A DNA stretch of 64,000 bases from Lepidurus packardi (taxonomy: Eukaryota > Arthropoda > Branchiopoda > Notostraca > Triopsidae). The translations under genes and the position numbers were made by a program. Each line of letters opens with the position of its first letter. Position 1 is the first letter of the stretch. Of this stretch, positions 1 to 13,399 are shown piece after piece. The DNA lies in the NCBI GenBank assembly GCA_023053545.1, contig JAKZAN010000123.1:30318-94317 (forward strand). Direction: 5' to 3'. Below the pieces are notes generated by a model, which ran no database searches, was not told the DNA's origin, and was given only the letters and a program-made list of their open reading frames with translations.

Positions 1-2
1 AC

Positions 3-3000
3 TTCATGCTCATCGTTCCCAAGGAAGAATAAGGCAAGAGTCCTACGAAGAAGACTGGGAAGGAAGCTGAAAGCAAAGTGACAAGTATATCTTATGACGA
101 TGAACGAGTTTTCACCAAGAGAATGCCCCAACGTCCTGAGTCTGCCTTATTGCGGGTATCTCCGTCTCGAACGGATGTCATTAGCCTGATCCAGGAAACA
201 TTCAACTCGACTGAGGAATCAATCCAGTCTATTGAGCGTTGGTCCAAAAACTAAGAATTCTTGCCTTACATCCAAGCTCTAGAACAATGGGATTAGATCA
301 TCGGACAAAAATGGACAAGGCCTGAGACTCCGTTTTTGAACCCTTACTACTGGATCAAGGAGCATGAAACATACAAGAGTTTCACGAACGAGATGGAGCA
401 GATCATCGATGACTCTTTCAGGAGGCTGGATAAGTTCAAAGAATAACACGCTCTTATACTCACCCAATTCTGGAGAAACAAAAGCACGGATATTTCTGGT
501 CTGGCAGATGAAGGTTTGGTCTAACAGGCGATTGTCTATCGGGAGACGATGAGATCATATGTTGACTACATAGAAACCCTTAAGACCAATCTGATTCTGA
601 AGGCTGATCTCGGCATCTACCAAGTGGATTGCGAAAAGCTGAGCCGAGACTTAATCACCATGCACACTAACATGTTCAAAGAACTGTGCGACTTATTCCT
701 ACGCATCATCGTTGACAGATGCACTAGCCTCAGATCATGGTACATGCACTCGATAGAACAGCTCTCCAGCGATATCATCCTGATAGAAGAATTCGTCGAG
801 CAAAAATCAGCCCTAGACATGATTCTAAAGGGCCTGTCCAAAGTCAAAGAATAGTTGGAGACCGTCAGAGTCTTGAACCTTCTAATCAATTAAAGTCAGC
901 CGGCCCTACAGAAGAAAACCGATAAAGAATTGGTTAATTCCGTAATGGCTCTTGATGCCACTCTCTTCGGACGCATCAACGACGCGGAGTCCCAGATGAC
1001 AAAGAATATGGAGAGATTCAAAAAAAGCCTCAAGGAAAGACTCGAGAAAATACTCAAGGACGTTGAGGATGTCCAGACCCAGTGCAATGACGACAAGTTT
1101 AAGTCATCCGCTACTGATATTCTGGAGGGAGATGCCGAACTGGCTGCTCTGGGAGTCAAAGTGGCTGACCTGAATGCCGCATCGGAAAGCCACCGAAGGT
1201 ACGAGGAGATTCTGGAACTGACTGACTGCGCCAACTTCACAACCCTAGAGACTCTGACTGACGATCACAAAATCAAGCATGCCATGTTCAAGGGAATCAA
1301 GGAGATCCGCGAGCTATCCAAAGAGTGGAACTCGTTGAAGTTCAAAGATGTCAATGTCAAGTCCCTGTCGTCGATATGCGAGAAGTACGCCAAGGACGTC
1401 AACATAGCCGAAAGAACGATGCCACAAAATAATCTCATAGCGATCCTCAAAAAGCAAGTCTGGCTGTACAAGTAGTCGATGCCAGTCATCGCTGCTCTAC
1501 GGTCTGAGTATCTTCAGTAGTCCCACTGGCGATAAGTCAAGGCGTTGTTGAAGAGTGACTTCTCAATCGAAGATGACAACTTTACTTTAAAGGAGTTCCT
1601 GCAGTTGCCTGTCCAGTCCTATCAGGAAGAGTTAGTAGAAATATCAGTGCGAGCCCACCAGGAAAACAATCTCAGAAAGCAGATCGAAGCACTGGAGAAG
1701 GAATGGGGTGAAATCGACATCAAACTTAAGAATTACAAAGACTCCAATGACATCTTTGTGCTTTATGAGGTAGATGAACTGCTGGCTAAACTGGACTAAA
1801 ATTTGGCTACAACCTCTAATCTTCTGGCTAACAGGTACATCAAGTCAATGCGCGCAGATGCTGAGAAGTTCTACAATGAGTTGTTCATGGTCCAAGAAGT
1901 GGTCGACAAATGGCTGGAGTGCCAGAAGAAATGGATCTATCTCGAGAACATCTTCGCAGCACCAGACATCAAGAAGCAGCTCCCTCAAGAAAGTGCCGAC
2001 TTCATCATAGCAGATAAGACTCTCAAGACCCTCATGAAGAAAACCTATAATACTCCCAAGATCAACAAGCTCCTCAAAAACGTCAACATTGAAACTCTTG
2101 TCAAAACATCAGATACCCTTGACAGAATCTAGAAGCAGCTTGAAGACTATCTGGAAGTTAAGCGTAGAGTATTCCCTCGCTTCTACTTCCTCTCAAATGA
2201 TGAACTCCTTGAAATCCTGGCTAAGAGCCAGAACCTGGAAGCTGTGGAACAGCACCTTAATAAGTGTTTCTAAGGACTCACCAAATTTTTCATCGACAAA
2301 GATCGACCGACTTCAATCGAGGGTATGCGCAGTCCTGAAGGCGAAGTGGTCAAGTTCTTTACTGCAGTCAATGCTCGTGCCAATGCAGAAGTTTATCTGT
2401 TGAATCTACAGAAGGAAATGATATAGACTTTGCGCAGAACCATCAGGGATGGACTCAAAGATGTTGCTAATGGGACTAGTGCGACCCGTGCATAATGGAT
2501 CATGAAGCACAAAGGACAAATAGTAACCACTGTGTCACAGATCCTCTGGACTTTTGATACTTAATAAGCAATAAAAGAACAAGCGAACAGAAGCGACTCT
2601 CTTTATCAATGGTATATGCACAACATCAAACAGCTGCAGGCACTCACTGAAATGGTTCGAGGCTAGCTTACCGACCTATATAGAAAGATCGTTGTGGCGC
2701 TCATCACTACTGAAGTCCACAACAGAGATATCGTCAATGTCCTTAACACCAACGAAGTCGAGTCTATTTCCGATAACTACTGGCAGCAACAACTCAGATA
2801 CTACGCTAGCGAGGAGACCGAAGGATGCATAGTCAAGCAGGTCACCGCAGTCATGGACTACGGCTACGAATACCTAGGAGCCACGACGAGGCTCGTCATC
2901 ACTCCCCTCACAGACAGATGCTGGATTACTATCACCAGTGCTCTTGCGAATCAGTTGGGAGCTTCTCCAGCTGGTCCTGCAGGAACAGGCAAGACGTAGA

Positions 3001-6000
3001 GTACCAAGGACCTGGCAAAGGGTCTAGGAAGACTGTGTATCGTCTTCAACTGTTCTGACCAGATCACTGCCGTAATGATGAACAAACTGTTCTCGGGTCT
3101 GATCCAGCAGGGTGCTTGGACTTGTCTGGACGAGTTCAACAGAATCGATATCGAAGTGCTGTCAGTCATCGCCCAGCAGCTCCTCGCCATCAGAATTGCT
3201 ATGCGCAGGAAGGCGGAAGAGTTTGAGTTCGAAGGTAAGATGATGCCTCTGAAGAAGACGATGGGCGTATTCATCACGATGAACCCAGGCTATGCAGGCA
3301 GGACAGAGTTGCCGGACAACCTGAAGTCCCTCTTCAGACCTGTGAGCATGATGATTCCAGACTACGCCATGATCGCAGAAATCATGCTTTTCGCTGAAGG
3401 ATTCTAGCATGCCAGTACTCTCTCCAAAAAGATGGTGCAGCTCTACAAACTATCGTCCGAACAACTGTCGCAACAGGATCACTACGACTTCGGAATGAGG
3501 GCAGTCAAGTCCCTCTTAGTCATGGCAGGCGCTTTGAAGAGGGCAGACGCCAAAGAGTCTGAAGACGTCGTGCTGATTCGCGCAATGAAAGACTCCAATA
3601 TCCCCAAGTTCCTGAAAGACGACATCCCGCTCTTCGAAGCTCTGGTGCAGGATCTGTTCCCGTCCGTCAAGATTAAAGAAGTGAGCAACGATCTGCTCGA
3701 GAACAAAATAAAGCACTCGCTGCTGCAAGCCAAGCTGCAGCCTATGTCTGAGTACATCACCAAGGTGGTGCAGTTGTTCGACATCCTCAATGTCAGGTTT
3801 GGAGTCATGCTCGTCGGACAAACTGGAACGGGCAAGTCAACATGCTACCAGACACTCGCCACTACCATGGGAGCCCTCAAAGCTGAGGATGTCCCCGACA
3901 AAAGATACCAGAAGGTCGCCTACAGGATCCTAAATCCTAAGAGTGTGTCGATGGGCGAACTCTACGGTTTCGTAGATAGCATGACCCAGGAGTGGGTGGA
4001 TGGGATCGCAAGCTCCATCATCCGCGAGTGCAATACAGCTAACATCGAAGACCCTGACTTCGACAAAGATCAGAGACGTTGGGTCGTGTTCGATGGGCCC
4101 GTGGATGCTCTTTGGATCGAGAACATGAACACAGTGCTTGATGACAACATGACTCTGTGTCTGGCCAACTCAGAACGTATCAAACTACGCCCTGAACTCC
4201 GTATGCTCTTCGAGGTTCAGGACTTGGCCGTCGCCAGCCCCGCTACAGTGAGTAGATGCGGTATGGTCTACATGAGCTATGCCAATCTGCACTGGAAATC
4301 GTATGTGGAAACCTGGTTCAGCAAGCGATGCTACGATGGAGAAGTGTCACAGATCCAGTCCGAGAATGCTCCTTCCCACCATGCGGGAGAACGTCAGTAC
4401 CGAGTGCCTAAAGATTTCCAATAGCAGTACAAATTCTTGTTCTTTAACACGCTGGACAAGATGCTGGAAGAAAGAAAGAACATGTTTGAGCCTTTCAGTA
4501 CTGTAGGCATCCAGGTGGCAGCCAACCTTTGTTCCTTACTTTAAGTCTTCTTCAGGAATATGAAATTCAGTGCTAGCCACGACGAAAACAACAAGAAGGT
4601 CTTCGCTACCTTCTTTTTCTCCCTCATTTGGGCTGCAGGGGGGTCCGTCTAATCCAAGCACTATGTTGATATAGAAGCAACTATCAGAAGCCTCGCACAA
4701 GCTGTAGACTCTCCTATTTTCTTCCCTAAGACGGAAACTATATTCGACTTCTTCGTAAATCCCGACACCAACTACACCACCTTCATCAGTTGGGAGTCTA
4801 AGCTCCCGGAGTTTGAATACTCCAAAGAGACCCCTTACTTCGACCTTCTCGTGCCCACAGTCGATACAACCAAGTTATCCGATCTCCTCGAGAAACTCAT
4901 CGGGATAGAGAAGGCCACCCTTATCACTGGCCAAACAGGTGTAGGGAAATCAGTTTTCGTAAATAACTTGCTCCTCAAACTCAAAGATCATGGGGTGCAG
5001 TCGATCATGCTCAACTGTTCGGCTCAGACCAAAGCTAAAGACACGCAGCTAGCCATTGAGGCCAAACTTCAGAAGAAGGGCAAGACTCTCTTCGGTGCCA
5101 GGCCCAACGAAAGCATCACCATCTTTATCGACGATGTTAACATGCCAGCACTGTAATTCTACGGGGCACAGCCCACTATCGAGTTACTTCGTCAGTTCCT
5201 GGACCTGAAGGGATTCTACGACAGGAGTAAACTATACTGGAAGGACGTAGTGGACACTACTCTTGTGGCCTGCGGAGCTACACCCGGAGGAGGCAGAAAC
5301 CAGATTACCCGCAGAATACTCCGCCACTTCTTCGTTGTGTGCATGCCTCAACCTTCTGATTCCAACCTCAAGAAGATCTTCGAGTCGATCGTCAAGGGAT
5401 TCGTGAGTAGCTACCCCTTCATCGAAGCCATAAAGAAATCAAGTGAGTCCATCACGCTATCCACTCTGGGCTTCTACAAGCAGATATCGACTGAACTGCT
5501 GCCCACTCCGAGCAAGTTCCACTATACCTTCAACATGAGAGACATCAGCAAAGTGTTCCAGGGAATTCTGATGTACAAGCCACAGTCGTCTAATACTCTG
5601 GAGGCATTCTGGAAGCTGTGGTACCATGAGTTATGGAGAGTGTTTGGGGACAGGCTGGTTGATGATAATGACAGAGACTGGTTCAGACAAAATGCGCAGA
5701 CGATTTCGAGCCGGTCGGGAGGGATGGTGGACGAGAACATCGCGAAATCAACCATTATCTTCTCGGATGTGCTGCGCCTGGACTCGTCGATAGTGCTGTA
5801 TGAGGAAGTGACCGAAATGAGGAAGATTGTGAAGGCACTCGAGAACAAGATGGAGGACTACAATATGTCCAACGACGATAAGTTCAACCTGGTCTTCTTC
5901 GACATGGCCGTAGAGCACATCCTCAGAATTTCCAGAGTCCTCAGGCAGCCCAGGGGTAACGCCATGCTCATCGGAGTCGGAGGCAGCGGGAAGCAGACAC

Positions 6001-9000
6001 TTTCGCGACTTGCAGCCTACATCATGGGTTCGCAGACTGTCCAAGTCGAAGTGACCCGTGTCTACGATGGAGAAGCCTTCCGCAAGGATCTGCAACGCAT
6101 TACCAAGGAATCAGGAGCCAAACAGAAGAGTCTGACCTTCATCTTTACAGACCTGCAGATCGCCTATGAGTCCTTCCTGGAGGATATCAATAACCTCATC
6201 AACACTGGCTAAGTACCTAATCTGTTTGCCAAGAAGGAAGACTTTGATGAGATTTACTAAGCAGTGAGACCAATTGCAGTTAAGCTCAAAAGACCAGACA
6301 GTCCAGAAGCACTGTGGAATTTCTTCATCAGTTTGATCAGAGCCAACCTCCACGTTATCCTATGCATGTCCCCTGTTGGTGAGGCACTGAGAGTACGTTG
6401 CAGAAAATTCCCGTCCTTAGTCAACTGTTGTACTTTGGATTGGTTTACAGGCTGGCCTAAGGAAGCTCTCTACGAAGTGGCCAAGCGCTACATCAGTTCG
6501 ATGGAACTGCCTGAAGGTTCGAGAGAACCCTTAGCTCAAATGTGCATGGAGGTAAGCTTGAGCGTGAGCGCAACATGTGATTTGTACCTGCGTGAACAGA
6601 GACGCAGAGTCTACACAACACCAAAGTCTTATCTTGATCAGCTTTCATTGTATCAGATTCTGCTGGCAGACAAGCTAAAAGAGATCAACAGTCTAAAGGT
6701 AAAATTGTCTGGAGGCCTGGAGAAACTTTACTCGACGAACGCTATTGTCGATAAGTTGAAGCTAGAAATGAAAAACCTGCAGCCCGTCTTAGAACAGCAG
6801 TCGATCAAGACCGAGAAGTTTTTGGTTCAACTTGACATCGACAGGACCCAGGCTAATAAGGTAGAGTTGGTAGTCGAAGAAGAAACAGATATCGTCAATG
6901 TGCAGGCCAGCGAAATCAAAGGCATTAAAGAAGAAGCCCAGGCAGAACTCGCAAAAGCATTGCCAGCCTTGCGCTAGGCCGAAGAAGCCCTTAACAAACT
7001 CAACAAGAACGACATCACGGAAATCAAAGGTTTCGCCAATCCGCCACCTGCAGTCCAGATGGTGTTGGAAGCAGTATGCGTGCTACTAGGAGAAAAGCCT
7101 GACTGGAGTTCAGCCAAGACTGTAATGATGGACATGGGTTTCTTAGAGCGACTGAGAATCTATAACAAGGACACGATTTCGGAGGCCATCTTGAAGAAGC
7201 TCAGAGTTTATACATCGAAGCCTTAATTCGATCCCGTATTGGTAGGCCAAAAGAACCTGGCTTCAAAGAGTCTGTGTATGTGGTGCCGTGCCATGGACAG
7301 CTATTGCAAAGTGGCCAGGGAAGTTGAGCCCAAGAAGAAGAAGTTAGCAGAGTTGGAAGCCAAGATGGATGTCAAGAACAAGGAGCTAGCGACCAAGATG
7401 AAAGAACTGAATGCTGTTCGTGAGAAAGTGGGTAAACTGCAGAAGTAGTGTGATGAAACCATGGCTCTCAAGAAGAAGCTGGAAAACGACATGGACATCA
7501 CTGCCAAGAGATTGGACCGTGCTGAGAAGCTGACTCTGTTGCTCGCAGACGAAGGGATTAGATGGAAGGAGCAGATTGAAAAACTGAAGCAAACTCTCGC
7601 AGAGGTGGGAGGAGACACCTTCCTTTCAGCCTCCACGATTTCCTACCTCGGCCCATTCTCCGGCGCATATCGTGAACCGCTGCTAGGAAAGTGGCTGTAG
7701 AAGCTGACATAACTTTAGGTCCCGTACTGTAACCCTTACTCTCTTGCCTCCAACCTGGAGAACCCGATCCGCATTAGAGACTGGGTTATGGAAGGTCTCC
7801 CCAACGACAGCGTGTCTGTAGATAATGCGGTTATGGTGAAGCGATGCCAGAGATATCCCTTGCTGATTGATCCTCAGGGAGAAGCCAATAGATGGTTGAA
7901 GAAGCACGAATCGAAGAACAACCTCAAAGTGATTACTTTTGAGGAGCAGTATTATCTCAAGACCATAGAGAACGCAATCCAGAGCGGCTACCCCGTGCTG
8001 ATCGAAGAGACTCAAGACACTCTGGAGAGTGCTATTGACTCAGTGCTCAAGAAGGAGATCATGGTAATCGACAACATGAAAGTGATCAGAGTAGGAGAAA
8101 AGCGTGTGCCATACAATCCTGAATTCAGGCTGTACATGACCACCAAGATCATCAACCCTAACTACTTGCCTGAGATCTTCATCAAAGCCACGGTCATCAA
8201 CTTCAGCATCACGTTCGAGGGGCTGCAAGACCAGCTGCTCAGCGAGGTTGTCAAGTTCTAGAAGCCGGAAATCGAAAAACAGAATGATGAAGTTGTGGTG
8301 AGCATCGCTGCAGCTAAAAAGAGTCTGAAGGAGTCGCAGGAGAAGATTCTGGAAATGCTAGCTGTGTCCAAAGGTATGATTCTGGATGACGTCGACTTGA
8401 TCGACACACTCGAGAGTTCCAAGAAGGGTGCCGCCGAAATTATGAAAAACCTTGAGGCGACCACCTTGATCGAAGCCAAAATCGCCACGACCAGGAACCT
8501 ATACATCCCTGTGGCAGTCCGAGCCACTCTTCTCTACTTCGTGGTGGGCGATCTGAACGGCATCGATCCCATGTACCAGTACTCCTTAGGCTACTTTAAG
8601 AAGCTATTCAGAACTGCGATGCAGGAGGCTGATCGTAACGACATCGTGGAGCTGCGTCTTCAGGCTCTCAATGACAAAGCCACTAAAATGGTGTTCTCAG
8701 ACGTGTGCAGTGGTCTGTTCGAGTCCCATAAAAAGATCTTCAGTTTCTTGATCTGTTCTTCTATCAAGCGCCAGGCCAAATTAGTGGGACAAGTGGGCTG
8801 GAATTTTTTGTTAAGAGGACCAGGACTTCCCCCCAAGGACTACAAAGAACCTGTGGCCAATCCCGAACCGGCAACAATCACACCTTCGACTTGGTACTTC
8901 TTGACGGTGTTGTCCCAGAAGATGAGTGAGCTCGCACAACTGCTCGTGGCTCTAAAAGAACCGGGTGCAGTCGCACAGCTCAAGTCCTATATCGACTCAT

Positions 9001-11039
9001 CCCTCGAGAAGAGCATATTCTCCTCAACAGCTGTGGCCTTCCCTCTGAAGTCTATCACCATTTCCTCGCAATTCACTAAGCTTTTGCTGGTGAAGGCTTT
9101 GTCCCAATAGAAATTGATGATCAACCTGGGACAGTACGTGCAGGCAGAGTTGGGAGCCTACTACGACCAAATCCAAACCGTGTCTCTGGAGAAAGTGTTC
9201 GGTAGCAGTGATAGTCGCACTCCCATCATCTTCATTCTTTCGGCTGGTGCCGACCCCACAGCGGCTATTCTTCGATTTGCGCAAGAAAGAGATAAAGTCA
9301 TCAATGTCATCTCTCTGGGCCAAGGCCAAGGAGAAAAGGCAGCCCGGCTGATTGAGAAGTCAAGGAAGGATGGTTGCTGGGTATTGCTGCAAAACTGCCA
9401 TCTTGCCAAGAGCTGGATGCCCAAACTATAAAAAATAGTGACTGCCTTCGCAGACGAAAACGCCAACTAGAACCCTGACTTCCGACTGTTCCTAACTTCT
9501 ATGCCTGCTGAATACTTCCCCGTCTCCATTTTACAGAACAGCGTGAAGCTGACTGTGGAACCTCCGCGAGGTCTCAAGGCAAACCTCAAAAGATCATTCA
9601 ACGATTTTTCGGAAGAGACTATGGAGTCGTGTCCGAACAAGAAGCCAGAATGGATCAAACTGTTGTACTCTTTATCCTTCTTCCATGCAGTGATACAGGA
9701 GAGGAGAAAGTTCGGACCCTTGGGTTTCAATATCCGGTACTAGTTCAACGACTCAGATCTCGAGATTTCGGTGTCGACTCTGCGGATGTTCCTGAGCGAC
9801 GAGAAAGAGGAGAACATCCCCTGGGAGAGTCTTTTGTACATGACAGGCCACATTAACTATGGAGGCAGAGTCACGGACGACTGGGACAGGGTCTGTCTGC
9901 TCTCGATCCTCAAAAAATACTATACGCCAGATGCCATCACTACCGATAAATATGCCTTTTCGGACAGCAACATCTATGTGATCCCTAAATGCTTCACGAT
10001 TACCGATTTCAGAAGCTACATTGAGACTCTACCAGATCAGGAGGATCCTGTCGTCTTTGGACTACACGACAACGCTAACATTACATTCATGACCCAGGAG
10101 TCTAACAAGATGATTGATACTATCCTGAGTCTGGAAGCCACGGCATCGGGATCTGCATAAGGAGACGACCTTACTCCTGACCAACAGGTCCTTGTTATCA
10201 TCGCGAATCTCTCAACGCTACCGCCCCCTATAAACGCTGAAGTCATAAAAGACCATCTCAAAGGAGAACAACCAAAAGACTCATAGACAATTGTCCTGCT
10301 TCCTTCGCTAACCACTTTCCTTCTACAGGAAGTCAGCAAGTTCAACAACCTACTTAAAGTGATGAAGAATTCTCTGAGCCAGCTGGAACTGGCCATCAAG
10401 GGATTCGTAGCCATGAGTCAGGACCTGGATGAAATGTACACGTCGTTCCGCAATAACTCAGTCCCTGCCGTCTGGAAGAAGGTGGCCTATAGTTCTCTGA
10501 AGCCTCTGGCCGCCTGGCACAAGGATCTGAAGATCCGAGTGGACTTCATCACGGACTGGTTCGTGAAAGCCAGTCCTGCGAGTTACTGGATGAGTGGGTT
10601 CTTCTTCCCACAAGGATTTGTGACAGGAGTATTACAGACACACGCCAGAAAGTACAAACTGCCAATCGATACTTTGAGCTTCAAATTCGTAACTCTGGAT
10701 GGTGAACGAACTGTGGCTCCTCGTGATGGAGTATACATTCACGGTCTGTATTTGGATGGTGCGAGATGGGACTCGAACCAGGATTCTTTGGCGAACCAAG
10801 TGATAGGCCAAATTTAATGCCCCATGCCAACAATCCACTTCTTACCAGTTCAAGAACACGAAGTACCTGAGAATGACTACAAGTGTCCTTGTTACAAAAC
10901 GTCTAACCGAGTGGGTGTGCTGTCAACGACAGGACAGTCGACAAACTTCATTTTGGCGATTGATCTGAACAGCAAGCATGAGAAGCCCGAGTTCTGGACA
11001 CTGAGAGGAGCGGCGTTGTTGTGCCAACTTGATTATTGA
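3..11039 (+). CDS. Axonemal dynein heavy chain, inner-arm single-headed type (5' truncated)
   Basis: Force-generating subunit of an axonemal dynein arm. One frame stays open from base 3 to the TGA at 11037-11039 (3,678 residues, no introns seen) when TAA/TAG are read as Glu; the N-terminal tail lies outside the window. In order: linker (to about residue 950), AAA1 P-loop GPAGTGKT (near residue 995) followed by FNCSDQ and DEFNRID, AAA2 P-loop GQTGTGKS (about 1275), AAA3 GQTGVGKS (about 1645) followed by NMPAL-E-FYGAQP, AAA4 GVGGSGKQ (about 1995), stalk coiled coil, microtubule-binding domain with FANPPPAVQ and LLGEKPDW (about 2345-2370), AAA5-6, and C-terminus [12 protein letters not shown]. 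The [10 protein letters not shown] motif near the end resembles DNAH1/3/6/7/12. The exact paralogue is not resolved. Confidence 0.96.
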
Positions 11040-11200
11040 GGTATATATATTGAATGCATAAGGCCTAGCTTCCTGAGAAGAAAGGCTGGCTGTATAATAC
11101 GATAATAATGAATACTGATGAAACATTTTCAATTTTGTGATGTAATGAGTAGAGTTTCAGATTGACTATATACAAAGATATCTGATATCAACAACTTGTG

Positions 11201-12641
11201 TCATCATGCACTTTCCTCGATCAGGCTGTCCAGTCTTTCTTCGACGGCCTTGTTATTGTACTTTCTGTACATCCAGAGGGTCATAGGGATCAGCAGGACG
11301 CAGATCCCCCCGAAGAGGTTGAAGGGGCCGTTCCTATTCCAGAACTCGAACATGATTCCTCCAATGAAGGTCTGCACTGTGATACCCAGAATACCCACTA
11401 GAGTTTGGATACCCGTGATGTAGCCACGATAGGAGGGAGGAGCATAGGTATTCACCAAGAATAGACTGGCTGTCAGAAGTCCTGACATGCCCAGACCGAG
11501 CAGCACCAAACTGAGATAAAGAAGATAGCTTTTGTAGTTCTAGACGAAGTTAATTGATAGAGTGCCAAGTCCAGCCATGCAGAACATAGCGATAAGAAGC
11601 TTTTTGGTGGAAGCTTTGCGTTGGAAGAGCAGTCCGTAGATGATGCAGCTCACCATGATGACAGTGTATGTCACGCCAGAAAGGGCAGAGGCACGGGTAA
11701 ATGCATCATCGAAACTGTCGTCCATGGAGTAAGTCCATAAAACGAGATAAAGGGATAGGAGAATTGAGTCGCCGCGAGCAAGGAAAGCACTTAGGTATCC
11801 GAGAGTGATTTCGGGTATTTTCAGACTCTCTTTGCCAATTTCGATCATCTTGCGGAAGGTTCTTTTTTATTTTTGAGCCTTGGCACTCTGGTAATAGGTG
11901 GTACCAGGCTTGACGCAGAATAGAGTGTAAAAGAGACCTAAACTCCGAAATGGGATCACATGAGGTGGGATGTCTTACCTAAAACAAGAGTGATAGAGGC
12001 TGCGGAGATGTATTGGATATAGATCTTGCGATCACTTTCAAGATTCTTGAGGAGAGTAAAGTTCAGGAAAGCAGAAGCAATGGCTCCCAGAGAGCTCATA
12101 AACACTAACACAGCAGAGCAAGTACCTTTGCTTTCGTTGTGGACGTAGTCTGCCAGAAGTGGGATCACCGAAATTGCGATAGCGCCTATACATGTGGTTG
12201 TTGTTGTTGATCGTTTGAATTACCTTGTGCGTAGAAGCAACGGGCGACGGTGTACAGCTCGAAGGATGGGCAGTATGGCATGATGACCATCGATATTGCA
12301 ATGACTGTGATTCCGTAAGCTCCGATAATGCGGCGTCCGAACTTGTCGGCGAGGAACCCGAAGATGGGGGCTGTGAGGAGTTTCACAATGATGTCAAAAG
12401 CGATGACGAGACAGTTGCGAAGGTTTTCAGGATGCTTGCGATCTACACCGAAACGCTGCTGGAGGAGCATAGGCTGGAGACTGTCGATGCTGACAAAGAT
12501 GAATGAAAGCATGAAGTAGTGGATGAGGCAGCCGAGGAAGTTGCGAGGAGAAACGTCAGGACTGAGTGTGATTTTGCCGAAGCAAGTGCGAGAGGCGTCA
12601 GGCTGTTTGCTGAGGGAGAGTTCTTCGCTATTAGAGGACAT
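11201..12641 (-). CDS. Major facilitator superfamily transporter
   Basis: Predicted 453-residue membrane transporter of unknown substrate. Exons run 12641-12224, 12185-11979 and 11937-11201; the introns of 38 and 41 nt have GT/AG ends and restore the frame. About twelve hydrophobic segments are visible. The motif GFLADKFGRR, after the second to third segment, is the classic MFS loop 2-3 signature; the protein resembles the SV2/sugar-porter branch. Two in-frame UAR codons are read as Glu. Start ATG 12639-12641, stop TGA. It converges on the dynein gene with a 160 bp spacer. Substrate cannot be inferred from sequence alone. Confidence 0.85.
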
Positions 12642-13399
12642 GGAGACTTAAGGGGAGGGTTGATTATGTGGATATGTGTGGGCTGGAAGAGTCGATAGTA
12701 GCGAGTTATTAAAACTTGTGCGAGGGAATAGGGTAATTCTACTAGGAAATACGTCAGCAACTTTATGATTATGGACTCGAAAGGCTACACCGCCAGGTTT
12801 GAACCACTATTAAATTTCCTTTAATTTCTTATTTTCTGTTGCTTAATTGAGGCAGCAGCCAGATAGAATCCAGCTAATAGTTGCAGTGCACTCAACACTA
12901 TGCTGTGTGTAGTTGAGCAAAGTCACATCCATATCCCCAGCACATACTGGGCAGCACAGGAAGAGAAGGGATAGTGTTAGTAGCGACAATTTTCAATTTA
13001 GCGAAGGGCCAGCACTTCCAGACCCAGTGGCTTCCCGAATCCTGGAGTTGGTGAACAGAAATTATGCCTGTGATACAATTCTAGGACCTGTACATTAAAT
13101 TAGCCCTTAACTGTGGCTACGATTGCACTCCCACCTGAATCATCGGTAATTAAATCCAAACCAACCCATAAATTCACAACGTAATGCCTCGCGCTCCTCT
13201 CAATTAAACCGAGACTCTTCGGTCCTCCCTCAATTTCCCAATACTCATTTCAGACTTTCCTTCTTCCAGATCCCTGTTTCCGTTAATACTACCCATATTA
13301 ATCAATTTTATTGCATACCCTGTAGCCCTTCACCCAACACCCATAACAATCCCTACAATTTTATTCAATACTTACTATCCATTCCTTATACTTCCTACC
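12642..13399. other. Intergenic region between divergent MFS and carboxypeptidase-like genes
   Basis: A 758 bp, relatively AT-rich divergent promoter region. An ATG at 12900 opens a 57-codon frame to TGA 13073 with several UAR codons, but it resembles no family and I do not call it a gene. No tRNA or repeat was recognised. Confidence 0.5.

Noticed and set aside
12900..13073. Small 57-codon frame with ATG and TGA
   Set aside because: Short, many UAR codons, no similarity, and lies in a promoter region between divergent genes.
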